A DNA stretch of 64,000 nt from Asparagopsis taxiformis (GCA_030407315.1 JALQPE010002521.1:20957-84956), one strand, 5' to 3'. Positions 43,595 through 55,690 are shown, counted from the first letter of the stretch. Program-made: numbers and translations. The notes: generated by a model not told the origin, from the sequence alone.

Positions 43595-45949
43595 TTATTC
43601 TGCGTAGTCGCATAGTAGCGCGGTATCGGTTCGCGCATAAGCGTCCGCGTGCGGTTCAACGATATTCGCGGCGTCGAAGCAGGGTATCTCGTCCGGTATT
43701 TCCGTCTCGTCGCCGCTTCGCGTGGCCATTCGCGAGAGCGCGTCGGCGATGACATGGCGTTTACCCTTTTTATATTCGATATCGAACTCGAACTCGGCGA
43801 GTCGCAATCGCCAGCGCGCCAGCCGTCCTTCCGCAGAGGTCATGTTTAGAATCCAGCGCAGCGAATTGTGGTCCGTGCGAACCGTGAACTTCCGTCCTTC
43901 TAGATACGCACGTAGTAGTAACACTGCCCATACCACCGCGAGGCATTCGCGTTCCGTCGTCGAATAGTTTCGCTCCGCGTCGTTAAGCGTGCGCGACCAG
44001 TATCCGACTGGATGCAATGTGTCTCCGTCGGCGTCTAACTGTAGTAACGCGCATCCGATTTGTCCCTGTGACGCGTCTGTATCGAGCACGTATGGGTGTC
44101 CCTCGCGCGGTAGGCGAAGAATAGGCGGAGATAGCATCGCTCGTCGCAGTGATTCGAACGCGCGCGTTTGCTCCGGCGTCGGCGCGGGTAAGCTGTCTCC
44201 TTGGTCCTTTTTCAACAGCTGCGTGAGCGGCACGGCTATGAACGCGAATTTCTCGACGAATCGGCGGTATACGTTGCATGTTCCCAGAAAGCTGCGCAGC
44301 TGCGTTTTCGTCGTCGGATACGTCGCATCGCGCAGCGCGTCGCATTTCGTCGTCGGCACGGATTGCTTTCCAGGCGAAATAGTATGTCCCAGGTAGTCTA
44401 CCGAGCGCTTGAAGAACTCAGTCTTCGCGAATTTAAGCGAAACGCCAGCGCGTCCGAGGATTCCCAGTATCTCGTCGACGTGATGCACGTGCGCGTTTAC
44501 GTCTGCGGAGAAGATGATTACGTCATCCAGGTAGACTAGGCAGTGCTGCCATTTCACGTTCGCGAGCAAGATATCGAGCGCGCGCTGAAACGTCGCGGGC
44601 GTGTTCGATAGTCCAAAGGGCATACGGCGGAAGCGATACGTACCAACGTGCGACGTAAACGTAGTCTTGTCGCGGTCGGCGTGCGCTACTGGGATCTGCC
44701 AGTATCCCGAGTTGCAGTCCAGCGTAGTGAAAACCGTCGCGTTACCGAGCGAATCGACGCAATCGTCCATGCGCGGAATCGGATACGCGTCCTTGACGGT
44801 GGCGGCGTTTAAGCGGCGGTAGTCGATGCAGAAGCGGGAAGTCCCGTCCTTCTTAGGCACGACTACGACCGGGCTCGCCCACTCCGATGTAGCAGGTTCG
44901 ATCACTCCAGCGCGGAGCATCTTATCCACTTGCGTACGGATAATTTCGCGCGACGCGTGTCCGGCGCGGTACGGCGGTTGGTTGACGGGGGTCGCCCCCG
45001 GAACCAGTTCGATGCGGTGTTCTGTCGCGTGGATGGCTCCGAGCGTGCCATTCCACATGCGCTCATGCTTTCGCAGCATCTCGATAATTCGCGCGTGTAG
45101 GTCGTCGTCTACTCGCTCATCGCGTAGCGTCGCGCGTAAAAGGTCTTCCCAGTGCGGCGTCGCGTTCGCAATTCCGTCGGCTTCGCGCAGGTCCGGCGGG
45201 TTCGTCGCGTTGCATGGCGTCGCATCGTCGGGCGGTCGGTCTTGTGGAGTCGGCGCCTCTTGCGCAACTTGTAGGCAACCTACGGGGCTGGGCACCGCGG
45301 CGCCCAGATTCATGCCTTTGGGTAATACCTGTAGGCGGGTGCCGGCGTTGTGCACGTGCACGCTGAAGGGCACGTTCCTCTTAACCAGCGTTTCACCGTT
45401 GGCTAGACGAAGCAACTTCTGCCCGTAGAGGTCAGTCGCGGGTATCGTGATGCAGCGTCCGTGAGCGCCCGTGGTGACTTCGATAGCCTGCGTCGCGTGC
45501 GGCGGAATCGACGTGCGGCGCGCGACGCGGATTGGTGCGAAATCTGTTGGTCGGGTAGTCTTGGGGGTCGGTGCGCGGCGCGGTTTCGTCGGCGTGCGTG
45601 GGAGCATCGGAACGTGGTCCCCATAGCGGGTTCGCAACGCGCGCTGCGGCCCAGTATAGATCATCCGAACCACGCGGTCGATGAAGTCTGCTCCCAGAAT
45701 GCAAGGGACGGATAAGCGCGGCATCACCAGGAAAGTTTGAAGGTGCGCGCGGGCACCTAGAAGAACGCTAAGTCGCAACGACGCGTTCGGCGCGAGGCGT
45801 CGTCCATTCGCGTCGATAATCGCGCAGCGCAGCGTTGGCGGCGTAGCGTGGCGCTTCCAATCAGCGCCTAATACATTCTCGCGAATGAGACTCGGGCCCG
45901 CGCCGGTATCAAGCACAGCGGTCACCGCGGTGGCCGTGCGTAGATTATA
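43595..45949 (-). CDS. Protease-RT-RNase H of the chromovirus
   Basis: About 785 codons without interruption. Aspartic protease LDTGAGPSL and ILGADF near the start; RT with KKDGTSRFCIDYRRLN, LDCNSGYWQ, MPFGLSNTPATF, and catalytic YLDD; RNase H with LDTDAS, TERECLAVVW, RTDHNSL and ADALSRM. The order and motifs are Ty3/Gypsy. A TGA (45950-45952) lies in frame directly upstream ('KLEIRV' before it and 'YNLRTATAVTAVLDTGAG' after it), at a place where Trp would fit, so Gag-Pol continuity is broken by a stop. No ATG begins this segment. Confidence 0.94.
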   Translation of the reverse strand, partial: YNLRTATAVTAVLDTGAGPSLIRENVLGADWKRHATPPTLRCAIIDANGRRLAPNASLRLSVLLGARAHLQTFLVMPRLSVPCILGADFIDRVVRMIYTGPQRALRTRYGDHVPMLPRTPTKPRRAPTPKTTRPTDFAPIRVARRTSIPPHATQAIEVTTGAHGRCITIPATDLYGQKLLRLANGETLVKRNVPFSVHVHNAGTRLQVLPKGMNLGAAVPSPVGCLQVAQEAPTPQDRPPDDATPCNATNPPDLREADGIANATPHWEDLLRATLRDERVDDDLHARIIEMLRKHERMWNGTLGAIHATEHRIELVPGATPVNQPPYRAGHASREIIRTQVDKMLRAGVIEPATSEWASPVVVVPKKDGTSRFCIDYRRLNAATVKDAYPIPRMDDCVDSLGNATVFTTLDCNSGYWQIPVAHADRDKTTFTSHVGTYRFRRMPFGLSNTPATFQRALDILLANVKWQHCLVYLDDVIIFSADVNAHVHHVDEILGILGRAGVSLKFAKTEFFKRSVDYLGHTISPGKQSVPTTKCDALRDATYPTTKTQLRSFLGTCNVYRRFVEKFAFIAVPLTQLLKKDQGDSLPAPTPEQTRAFESLRRAMLSPPILRLPREGHPYVLDTDASQGQIGCALLQLDADGDTLHPVGYWSRTLNDAERNYSTTERECLAVVWAVLLLRAYLEGRKFTVRTDHNSLRWILNMTSAEGRLARWRLRLAEFEFDIEYKKGKRHVIADALSRMATRSGDETEIPDEIPCFDAANIVEPHADAYARTDTALLCDYAE

Positions 45950-48068
45950 TCAGACGCGAATCTCGAGCTTGTAGTTCGCGGTAGGGGTCTGAAACAGGAC
46001 CACTGTTTCGGGTGGTAACGGAGGCGGTTTTTCGCGCGGCGGTTGCGTCATCGCGCGTCGCGTATTCGTTGGATGGAGAGGAGTCGGCCCACCCGCTACG
46101 ACTCCTCGTAGGCGTTTCCCGGGTCTTCTGCGAAGCGAACGAGTGGGGCGTGAGCTGCTCACCGTCGTGCGCGTCGTCTTCGCGCGTGCGTTCGCTTTCG
46201 CGCTCGCGTGCGTCATCGTCCGCGGAAACTTCGAAAACCTGAACGTTACGCTGCAGGTTCAGTTCTTCGGGCGTTAGGCGCGCGTGGCTATGCATCTCGC
46301 GAATCGCGGCCTGTTGCTCGGATGAGAGCAGCGGGCAGCTTACCATGGGGTGCCCAAACTTCCGGCATATCAGACAGCGGAACGCCGCTGTGCGAGACGT
46401 GTCGGCCGGTGCCGTCTGTCTCACGATAGGCGGTGGGTAAGTTGCGCGCGGTATGTGCGCCGTGTACGGTCCCGCGCGTTCGCGTTCTCGTTCGTCGTTA
46501 TGCGCAAAGCGTCGCGAGCGGTCGGCGGGCGATGCGTCGCGAGAGCGTGGCGTGCGATAATTCGACGAAGGGGTGCCAAGCGAGGTTGGACTTCGCATGG
46601 GGCTCGGGGTCGAGAACTTCCGTTCGCGCGGAGCGTGCGGCGTCGCGGCGGCGGAGGTTGAGACGTTTGGCGATGAGAAGCCTGATGGCGGGGTATGCCC
46701 CACGGTCAGTGCTTGCATCGTTGGTGTTCCTCTCTCTTCCACGTAGAGCGCAGGCGTTCGTCGCAGTAGCGGTCGCGCGCTCGTCGTCGGCGTCATCGCT
46801 CGGTGCGTGTCCCCGTGGCTCTGCGCCATAGAGACTAGCTCTCGAAAGGTGTATCGACGCGGGTCGCGAGACAGCGCGTCCCGCACGAGGTGTTGCGCAG
46901 TAGGGTCGTAGACCATCGACGAAAATAGAAACAAGCGTTCGCTCGCTAAACGCATCGCCGCAGCGCAGCGCGCGGCGTCGTGTAGTCTCGTAGCGAACTG
47001 CGTTTCGGTTTCCTTCGGGTCTTGCGTTTGTTGCGCCACGTCACGATACGCTTGCGCGACGTCGCCTTCGCGCGCATAGGTTAGCAGGAGCCACTGAACG
47101 GCTTCCGCGTAGCACGTAATCGAATCGACGCCCGCGCGCGCTCCTCGGAACGTTCGTCCCACGTACGTTTGGAACGTGTCGCGCGCCTCGTCGGCCAGGA
47201 AATACTTGAGAATCGGAACGCTGCGCCTTCGGATACGCCGGTGTCGTCGCATGCGCTCTTGAAATACTTCAGGAACGATAGCACGGCGATTCCGTCAGCG
47301 CCCGTGAAATTCTCTCCTGCATCGAATGGCGCACCATCTTCGCGGTGTTAGCCAATTCGCTCGCAATTGCTCGGTTAAAAGCGCGGTCCGTATTACGCAA
47401 GCGGTACGTGCGATACGAAAGCGCGCGCGTGAACAGCTCGTTCAACGGCTGGATCTCTACCAGCCCGGGATGCGCGGGTCCATTGTCGCTATCCGAACGC
47501 GGGTGGTCGTCGAATGACAGGTCCTGGCGCGCCAGTTCCAGCCATCCTTCGGGGTCCGCGTCGCGCGCGTAGTTCGTAGGGGTCGCGCGCGCTGCGGTTC
47601 GCGTTCGGTTTTCGCGCGCAGCGACGTTCGCGCGTTCGGTGTTGTGCTCCTCGCGGGAGTCCATCGTAGTGACGATTAGGTTGTGGACTTGCGCCCTCAT
47701 CTGAGCCGTTATCCACGTGATTGGCCTTTGATAGCTCGGTCCACCGCAGCTCGTACTTCAGCCTGGAGCATGCATTGGAACGTAGGGTCGTCCACTACTT
47801 GTCGAACCAAGCTCGGAAGCGTTGCGGACGGCGTAGCGTGCACGTCGGAAACGCGGAACTCGGCCTCGCGCTTCGTTGCGGCGCCATCGTCGGACGTTTG
47901 CGCGTCGTCGTCGATGCTCGCGAGCGCTTGCGTCGGTAACGGCGGCCACGGGGAAGCGGTAGGGTCAGGGATATGTGAAGCGACCAGCGCGTCGACTGCG
48001 TGCGTTTGCGACGCGACTGGCGGCGGTTCGGTCGGCGCGTTCGATCGCTCGGGCGCGGATGGGTCCAT
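45945..48068 (-). pseudogene. Gag of the chromovirus (several frameshifts)
   Basis: ATG at 48068 (MDPSAPERSN...), about 700 codons if the breaks are ignored. The first 120 codons stop at 47709 and the chain continues in other frames at 47700-47290 and about 47300-47215 ('FTGADGIAVLSFLKYF', the usual Gag capsid start), then in the 47252-45945 frame. That last frame contains 'QTYVGRTFRGARAG', 'FATRLHDAARCAA' and a CCHC knuckle CLICRKFGHPMVSC. At least three frame changes exist. It would form the particle and package RNA. Confidence 0.85.
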
Positions 48069-48624
48069 CGGCGCGTTGCGTTCGATCGTCGCCTAGGGAA
48101 AAGGGAAAAAGGGATGATGGGGAAGGAGAAAGGGGAATTCGGCGCGCGTCAAAATCTCGTGTCGGCGCGTCGAAAAATTGGCAAGTGAAAAGGGAAGCGC
48201 TTCCCGAAAATTGTCTGTGTATCGGGCGCGCGTAGTAAGGGTGAGGGGGACGAGTTCGCTCGCAGAAGGGCTTCTTCCTCGCTCGGAACGCGCAAAGACG
48301 GGTCTCGATCGTCCGCGAACCCAATATTTTCGGCACTGCCGAACCCGCGTTAGGGTTGCGAACTAGCGCGCGCACGCGCTGCGTTTTCGATCGCGTCGTT
48401 CCGCGCGGCGAATCGTCGTAGTAGGGGTAGGGTAGTTATACAAACCAGAGAGGCTATAGCACCGCTTCCGGGATAGCGATACGCGCGCACGCGTCAATCG
48501 CCCTCGCTGTCGCGCACGACGAACGGATAAAAGAAGAATTAGAGTAAGCGATAGGTTTGGCGTCCCGTGTTTTCCCCAAGCGGAGTTTCTGTGCTTCGCT
48601 GAGTTCGCACGTCGGTTCGCGCAA
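48069..48624 (-). promoter_or_regulatory. 5' leader of the chromovirus
   Basis: Between primer site and gag ATG on the minus strand. About 560 bp, CG-rich, no supported frame. Confidence 0.6.
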
Positions 48625-48642
48625 TTCTAGGTCGAGAGACCA
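48625..48642 (-). promoter_or_regulatory. Primer-binding site of the chromovirus
   Basis: Minus-strand TGGTCTCTCGACCTAGAA begins two bases after the 5' LTR. It starts with TGG, as expected for pairing with a full tRNA 3' end (CCA). The tRNA is not identified. Confidence 0.75.
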
Positions 48643-48644
48643 GT

Positions 48645-49434
48645 TGTAGGACCAGCCGGGGTGGCGATCGCTAAGGGAGTTCTAGAATTGCAGCCGTGTC
48701 AGGGCGAGGTGAACCGTAACGCGCTGGTTGAACTTGCGTTCGCGCGTCGCTCGGTCGCGCTGGCGAACGGGTGGTACAACGGCGGAACGCGTAGGGAACG
48801 ATCGCAACACGGGATTCGCGGGCCGGCGCAAGCCGTGATCTCAGGGTGAGATCACCGAGTAAACTCGAGCACAACGCGATCCACACAGGGGTCGTAAATC
48901 CCTGGCCTAGTGGCGTGCGACGCAACGCGCGCTATCGCGGTGCGACGCGGTTCGACGATCGGTTTATGCGCAGCGCGCACGCGAACGTCGGCGATCGTGA
49001 GCAACCCGCACGCAACGTTTCAACGCAATCGGTCCTCGCGATTCGCTAAACGCTTAACTCGTAGCTGCGAAGATGCTGGCTGTTTATTGGTAAGGTGCGA
49101 AGCTGAACGACCATTAATAGCTAACTACTAAAGGACAGGCTGTCCTACCGTGGCCGGCCGGCGGCCGCTCGCTCGCACGCGAAAAAGGGAAATATTTGGG
49201 AAAAAGACTTTCGTCATAAAAAACCAAAAAAGGGAAATAAAGGGAAATTCGTCGAAATCGCTACACGTGGCGCCGGGTTCGCAATCGCACGCGTTCGCGC
49301 AGGTGCACCGTGGCACGTAATCGGTTCGCCACGCGTACGCTCGCTTACTAACTAACTCAGCGCGGATGCACGCGGACTCAACTCGTCGATATCGCTCAAC
49401 CCGCGTTCGCGTTAGCGGCATAAAGTGCACCACA
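48645..49434 (-). repeat. 5' LTR of the chromovirus, 790 bp
   Basis: Near-identical to 24004-24793, TG...CA on the minus strand. GAAGG follows at 49435. Confidence 0.95.
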
Positions 49435-52065
49435 GAAGGGATGTCGCCACTGCTCGCATGAAATTTTTGAAAGCCGCCATGTATTTGGCGCGTGTACCGC
49501 GCTAAGAGTCTCGCTGGTGAGGGGATTAGCGGTCAAAAAACGGTGAGGGCACTTGAAGGAAGATCGCACATGTAGTCGACTTCTATTGGCCGTCCAGCGC
49601 CACTTTTTTGCGACATGTCCTTAACCGTTGTCTCGTTGCGCTGCAATGGCTGCAGCGTTGCAAAGCGTCGCCGGGATGGTTTCAACGAGGGACTACTGCA
49701 GATCTCCCCCGCCCACGCGAGGGGCCGTCGCGGGGATTCGACTCGGAAGGAACGTGGATGAAGATGGGGTGGAGTCGTGGGCAGATGTCACACGGCAGCA
49801 AATCGGCGGCACGGGAGCGCTAGCGCGGGCGATTACGACCTCCCTTTCTTAGGGCGCCTATGACTCCGCAGAATCTGATAAAATTACCAAGCGTTGGCCA
49901 TTGATGGGTGTGCCGCTGCCCATCGACGGCGAGACGGATCGCGGGTGTGCCTCTAGCGCAATTATATGTTCTGCGCGTTTCCAAGTAATAGAGAAAGAAG
50001 GCGCCAACGCATACTCCTGACGTGCGCATGGAGTTTTGCTCGGGTTAAACGACTGCAAACGCTTGATCTTCGGATCGAACTTAGTAAGGCTGCCAAGCTT
50101 GTGGTGAGAGGGATGTACGAAGCACACCGGCCGCGTGGGTTGACGCGTCAAAGGCAACGACTGTGTGCCAGTACCGCGGTGCAGCTTAACGTGAAGCGAG
50201 TGGCAAGATGCGGAGGATTGTGAATAAATTCCCGTTTGGCCACGGCTGGGGTGCTCGATTGCCATGCGGGTGACTGTCTAGGAAGCGAAAACAGTGGAGG
50301 AAGATGCAAGTGAAGGGCGGATTCCCAGCTATCCACGTGATACGACCCAAACGGACTGAAGTCGGCGCGGGCGACGTACGGGAGCCTGATATACAGCGCC
50401 AAGCATGCGAAACGGCGAGATTGCAAGCTTTCCAGGTATGGGTCTGAGGGTTGTGGGACGGAGGTGTAGATACCAGCCCATGAAAGCATAGTAGAGGACA
50501 CTACAATTTCAGGCGCGAGACTTTGAGGCTTTGCGGGTAGCCCAATGAGGAGAAGACTTTTGTCGCAGATCCGATTGAATTACTTTCCACGAGGTTATCG
50601 GCCAGTCTACGCAGACAGGGTTAATGTCATCGATTAATGGAGAAGCATGACATCGCCTGTGCGGAAGCGCCGGAGGCCGGGCTCCTCGTCGGAGCGAGAG
50701 CATTCTTGCGGTGGAAGGGAAGGCACTTAGATGCGGCGGAAAGGATCGCAACAGGGCCTAAGATCGCTCCATAAACCGTGTCGATACCGTTTGGGGTTGT
50801 ATACTGCCCACTTAAAACCCATGGGAGCGTTCGCTTGCAGGGGGCGGAGGTAGTTCAGAGGGTGAGATCGATCTATTAAAATCCCTGCTCAGTCTTGCTA
50901 TTGTTTAGGGCTATGAGAACTCGCCTGGACTGCTGCTAGCGGCATCATCTTTGCCACGGAGTGGGGGCAATCGGATGTTGTGGAACATATTAGCAATATC
51001 AAGTAGAACCAGATAAGTGACAGTCCCTTGGCAGCTGCACGTTGTTGAATAGATCGGTGAAGGGAGAGCTGTGTACGGCGGGTCGGGCATAAAAGCTATT
51101 CTGAAACGTGGCCACTTATCATTCGGTCTCTGTCAGCATCCTTCTTGACGGCAAAGGACTCATTGTAATGCGTTCCGCGAGCCACTTGTATTCTGGATTT
51201 TCATGACGGGGTCAGACCAAACGACACCACACCTGCCGCATAGGCTGCCTCCATGATGAGGGGTAGTGACCTGTCACTGCATGTACCCGATGTTTGGGAT
51301 GTTCGGCTGATGAGTTGCAGCTTGGAGCATTGGCGCGGTGAGATATTCTAGGGATGGGTCGAGTATCATTTCTCGGAAATGGGGCGGCATGAGATTGATC
51401 CAAGCAAACCGGGATTGTTTTGCTCGCTCGCCAGGTCTACCCGTACGGGCGTCGAGTGGCATGAAGGATCCTCGGTGACGTCTGCGATGGCCGCGATGAT
51501 CTCCCATGATTCTGCGCAGAAATTAGTTCGCTTCCGTCGGCGGTATGGTCCAGGGGACCGCTGAGCTAGGCTGGTATGCAGTGATGAATTAAATGCCTCG
51601 TCGCCTATCGCCGTCCGCAAATTTTGAGTCGCACCGAAACCGAGCGTGCCGCTCGTGTTAGCGGCTGAAGTCGTGCTCATGGGGCAGCGAACGGGTATAA
51701 CGCTTGCAAAACCGTTCCGGAATACAGAAAATCGAGGGCCGTAAGGGTATGGGCAAGCGGGGGGAGGTCGGGTTCGGATTGAGGAGGGATGGAAGGGGAT
51801 TCCGAGCGGTCGCTTGTGCTTGCTGGAGCCTGTGGATAGGGGGAAAATATCTTGCTGTCTTTCGCCTTTTCTGGCGCGAACCGCTGATGGCGTGGTGCGA
51901 CGCCGTGGTGGGCCGGAGCGTGACTGGGGGTCCTCGCCGAGTACTCCATGGCGATGCATCGCGGCGTTGGTCCGCGTTTCGGCTGCTAGGTATTGGTTAT
52001 CCTGCTGTTCTCGAGCAGGGCGGTACCCACCTACCTTCGTCTCTTTTTGTGTCTCTGAGCGCTTG
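49435..52065 (-). mobile_element. DIRS-like element, upstream part (decayed)
   Basis: Continuation of 22044-24003 after removing the chromovirus. 49435-49540 continues the recombinase frame. Further upstream, minus-strand frames carry short protein-like stretches: 'CVDWPITSW' at 50509-50751 and 'QSRFAWINLMPPHFRE' at 51274-51507, the latter continuing a gag-like frame at 51366-52060. Frames change often, so it is decayed. The left end of the second inverted-terminus element cuts it at 52066. Confidence 0.45.
49858..50265 (-). pseudogene. RNase H-like remnant of the DIRS-like element
   Basis: The minus-strand frame includes 'ITWKRAEHIIALEA' and, 25 residues on, 'GQRLVILSDS' followed by a stop. 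The Glu in ALEA and Asp in LSDS at this spacing match the second and third catalytic residues of DIRS/Gypsy RNase H. The first Asp strand is not visible. It lies directly upstream of the recombinase, the usual DIRS order (RT-RNase H before recombinase). Confidence 0.5.
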
Positions 52066-53066
52066 CGTCTGTGTTCTCGGAAATGGACGCGGACGTCCAC
52101 AACCTCTAGTACACCTAGTATACTAGGCGGACGTCCATGTTCTCCAGTATTTTTGGATGTCCGCCTAGAACCGGACGTCCATGCGGTCTAGTACGTCTAG
52201 TATTACTAGGGCGACATTCATTGTTTCTAGTACCACGGATGTCCCCCTCGGGATGGACTTCCGCCATGTCTATGTCCACCTAGGACGGGCGCCGGTTCAG
52301 AAATTCAAAAATTTCGACCCCAGAAATTTCTGCCGCCGTGCTCGACATGGATGTCCGCATCCATCACGGCGACCACTCTATTTTCCTTGTCGGTCGACTC
52401 CAATTTCGTCTTTAATTTTTTTCATCCTCTCGCTCACACCCCCTTCCTGTTGGTGCTCACCTCCCCCGTACTGTACTCAAACACCCCCAATACCACTCTA
52501 GCACGCATTTTCAGATACCTATCCCCGCTTCCACGGTGCACACCTCCATTCCATACCTACTTTTCTGCTCTACCGTACAGATTTCGTATAACCAGTCCTC
52601 ATACTACCTCAGAATAGGGCAAAACACCCCCTATCTCCTCGACCATGCTCTCCCCCATCACCTTTGAAACGTATTGTTCTTCAGTACCCTCTCTCCTCTA
52701 CCCTCAACCCTCTCCTTCGCCCTCTACACAAACTTCCCCTGCAGCTTACTCTTCCAAAACCTCTCACTCCCCATCCCGTACCCGACCTGCTCCACCCCTC
52801 CCTCCCTCAGCTGCTCCATGCCCCCACGCCATCCGCATCTTCGATACCGTATACACCACCACCACCGGCCCACGCTCCCGCACTGCGGGGTGGCTCCCCC
52901 GCCGTATCCCCAGAAACCTCCCCGCTCTGAAACACATATCAACCCCCCACTTCGCACCCTTCCTCCCACTCCCCTCCCTCCCCAAATACAATAACCCCCT
53001 TCTTCTCCATCACATCCCCACTCACCACAGCCAGAACAGACGCCACCCCCTCCCCTTCTTTCTCCT

Positions 53067-53404
53067 CACTTTCCTAAAAACCCCTCCTCTCGGCGCCTTC
53101 AACCGCACCCTCCTACGGTCCCACCTAAACACCTCCTCCGCCCTCACTACCCCAACACCCCGCAGCGTCTCCCAATCCCCATAATATGCTTGTCGGCACT
53201 CCTCTCCGAATCACAATCCATTCTAAACCCGCACTCCGTACATTTCCACCTCCCCCTGTACCATCCCAAGATTCCATCCCCCCACAGAACACATCCTCAT
53301 ACCACAGAAGAATTTTCTTCCTCTCATACCTCATCCTTAAACCCTCCATCAGCTCCATGTAAATTTCGATGAAAATATTTTCTCTACTATGCAATCTCAA
53401 ACAT
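53067..53404 (-). CDS. Possible zinc-finger-like small protein, copy 2
   Basis: Second copy of 29625-29966, with the same stretch 'ILLWYEDVFCGGMESW' and the CTECGFRMDCDSE-type motif. Same doubts apply; conservation of both copies is explained by the recent duplication of the whole block. Confidence 0.3.
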
Positions 53405-53654
53405 GTATGAGCTATGCCTTTCCGCTTTGTCAACCCTGAATATTGGTACTCATGTATTCATAAAATAGGGCCACCCACATCCCTATCCCGTTCTGCAAGC
53501 TTTACAAACCACTAGACGCATACTCCACAACTATACAACAACACTACTCGCTATTTCAGACGACGCGGTACACAAGTAGCGTAGTGTCAACCTTCCGTGA
53601 CGCCTTCCCTGATGCGTACAAGTGGGAAACACGTCTAGACGTATATCAGAACTG

Positions 53655-55690
53655 AGTGCGGGAATTTTCGGCACAGGAGATGCTGGGCCACCAAATTGAT
53701 TTTTTCGGAAATTTTAGAATTTCTGGGCTGGCCAGCAATGCAATCGAGCTGGACATCCACCGGACGTCCATTTCAGGTTGGTCGCGAGAGGGTGGGGCGG
53801 GACCATGATGAAACAAGGACCAAGACCTTTCCCTGACGTGTTGAGCCTGAAATCGACCCTTCGTGAGACGCGATTTTGGCTTACAGTTGGTGCTAATAGA
53901 AGCCAGTGATAGCCCCGATCGGGGCGGCAGCCGGCTCCGGCTTACAGTTGGGTGCTTACAGACGCCAGTGATAGCCCCCGATCGGGGCCGGCGGTCGGTT
54001 CCTGGGGCCGTTGTGGCCAAATTAGACACCCTGATTTGAATTAAAATTTGGGCTATTCTCAAAAACATGCACATGTGAACATGTTTTTGAGATGGGGGTG
54101 TGCCGTACGGCACAATCGACCGCCCAAATCGTTGATTTTTGCAAGATTTTTTGTGCCCGAAATTTAGAATTTCTGGGCTGGCCAGCAGTGCATCTGAGCT
54201 GGACATCCACCGGACGTCCATTTCAGGTTGGTCGTGTGCTGCCTACATCCACGCATTGCAGAAACTAAGCCAGCGGGTTCACTACTAATACAAAGTACAC
54301 GGAATATGAGTAACGTGATAGGTGAGTAGTGTTTGTGTTGAGGGAGTAAGGCGGGACCATTATGAAACACGGAAGAAGATGCGTACCTAGCATAACTTAG
54401 GCTTGAAGCCTGGAATCGACCCATCTTTCGGCGCCATTTAGCCTCACAGTTAGTGCTTACAGAAGCCAGTGATGACCCCGCTCGGGGCGGCGGTCGGTTC
54501 CTGGGGCCGTTGTGGCCAAATTAGACACCCTGATTTGAATTAAAATTTGGGCTATTCTCAAAAACATGCACATGTGAACATGTTTTTGAGATGGGGTGTG
54601 CCGTACGGCACAATCGACCGCCCAAATCGATGTTTTTTGCAATATTTTTTCTGTGCCCGAAATTTTAGAATTTCTGGGCTGGCCAGCAATGCAATCGAGC
54701 TGGACATCCACCGGACGTCCATTTCAGGTTGGTCGTGAGAGAGCGGGGCGGGACCATGATGGAACAAGGACCAAGACCTGTCCCTGGCGTATTGAGCCTG
54801 AAATTGACCCTTCGTCAGACCCATTTAGCCTTACAGTTGGTGCTTACAGAAGCCAGTGATAGCCCCGATCGGGGCGGTGGCCGGTGCCTGGGGCCGTTGT
54901 GGCCAAATTAGACACCCTGATTTGAATTAAAATTTGGGCTATTCTCAAAACATGCACATGTGAACATGTTTTTGAGATGGGGGTGTGCCGTACGGCACAA
55001 TCGACCCGCCCAAATCGTTGATTTTTGCAAGATTTTTTGTGCCCGAAATTGTAGAATTTCTGGGCTGGCCAGCAGTGCATCTGAGATGGACATCCACCGG
55101 ACGTCCATTTCAGGTTGGTCGTGTGCTGCCTACATCCACGCATTGCAGCAACTAAGCAGGCGAGTTCACTACTCTACAAAGTGCACGGAATACGAGTAAC
55201 GTGATGGGTGAGTAGTGTTTGTCGTGGAGGAGTAAGGCAGGACCATGATGGAACAGGGGAAACGATGTCACCCTAGCATAACTAGGCTTGAAGCCTGGAA
55301 TCGACCCATCGTTAGGCGCTGCCAGTTAGTGCAGGCACAGCGCGGCGAGTAACCTGATGCCAAATTAGATGCCCATATTAGTTGAGTCGGGCAGCGAGGC
55401 GCATGACCGTCCTGTGTGTGACCCCGTGGGGCGGCTTGTGCCTGGGGCCGTTTGGCCAATTAGACACCCTGATTTGAATTAAATTTGGGCTATTCTCAAA
55501 AATGCACATGTGAACATGTTTTTGAGATGGGGGTGTGCCGTACGGCACAATCGACCGCCCAAATCGATGTTTTTTGCAATATTTTTTTGTGCCCGAAATT
55601 GTAGAATTTCTGGCCGGCCAGGAATGCATCTGAGTTGGACATCCACCGGACGTCCATTTCAGGTGATCGTGTATCGTGCACGTCCAGCCA
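53655..55690 (+). repeat. Palindrome-rich array upstream of the cargo
   Basis: Four full units (GTGCCGTACGGCAC at 54100, 54598, 54985, 55535) in the same orientation as the left arm of the first element. GCCCCGATCGGGGC occurs near 53914. It ends about 170 bp beyond the stop of the dioxygenase gene. Confidence 0.9.

Larger units (their letters stand above)
24004..49434 (-). mobile_element. Ty3/Gypsy chromovirus with antisense gene, 25.4 kb including a nested element
   Basis: 790-bp LTRs at both ends, 5-bp TSD GAAGG, primer site and polypurine tract all on the minus strand. Sense order on the minus strand: gag, protease-RT-RNase H, integrase, chromodomain. An opposite-strand gene lies between the 3' LTR and pol. 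A 12.2-kb element with inverted ends (28621-40802) is inserted in the non-coding space between them, so the element itself is about 13.2 kb. It is rich in CG dinucleotides (many CGCG), unlike its flanks. The LTRs differ at only two positions, so insertion was recent. Confidence 0.95.
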
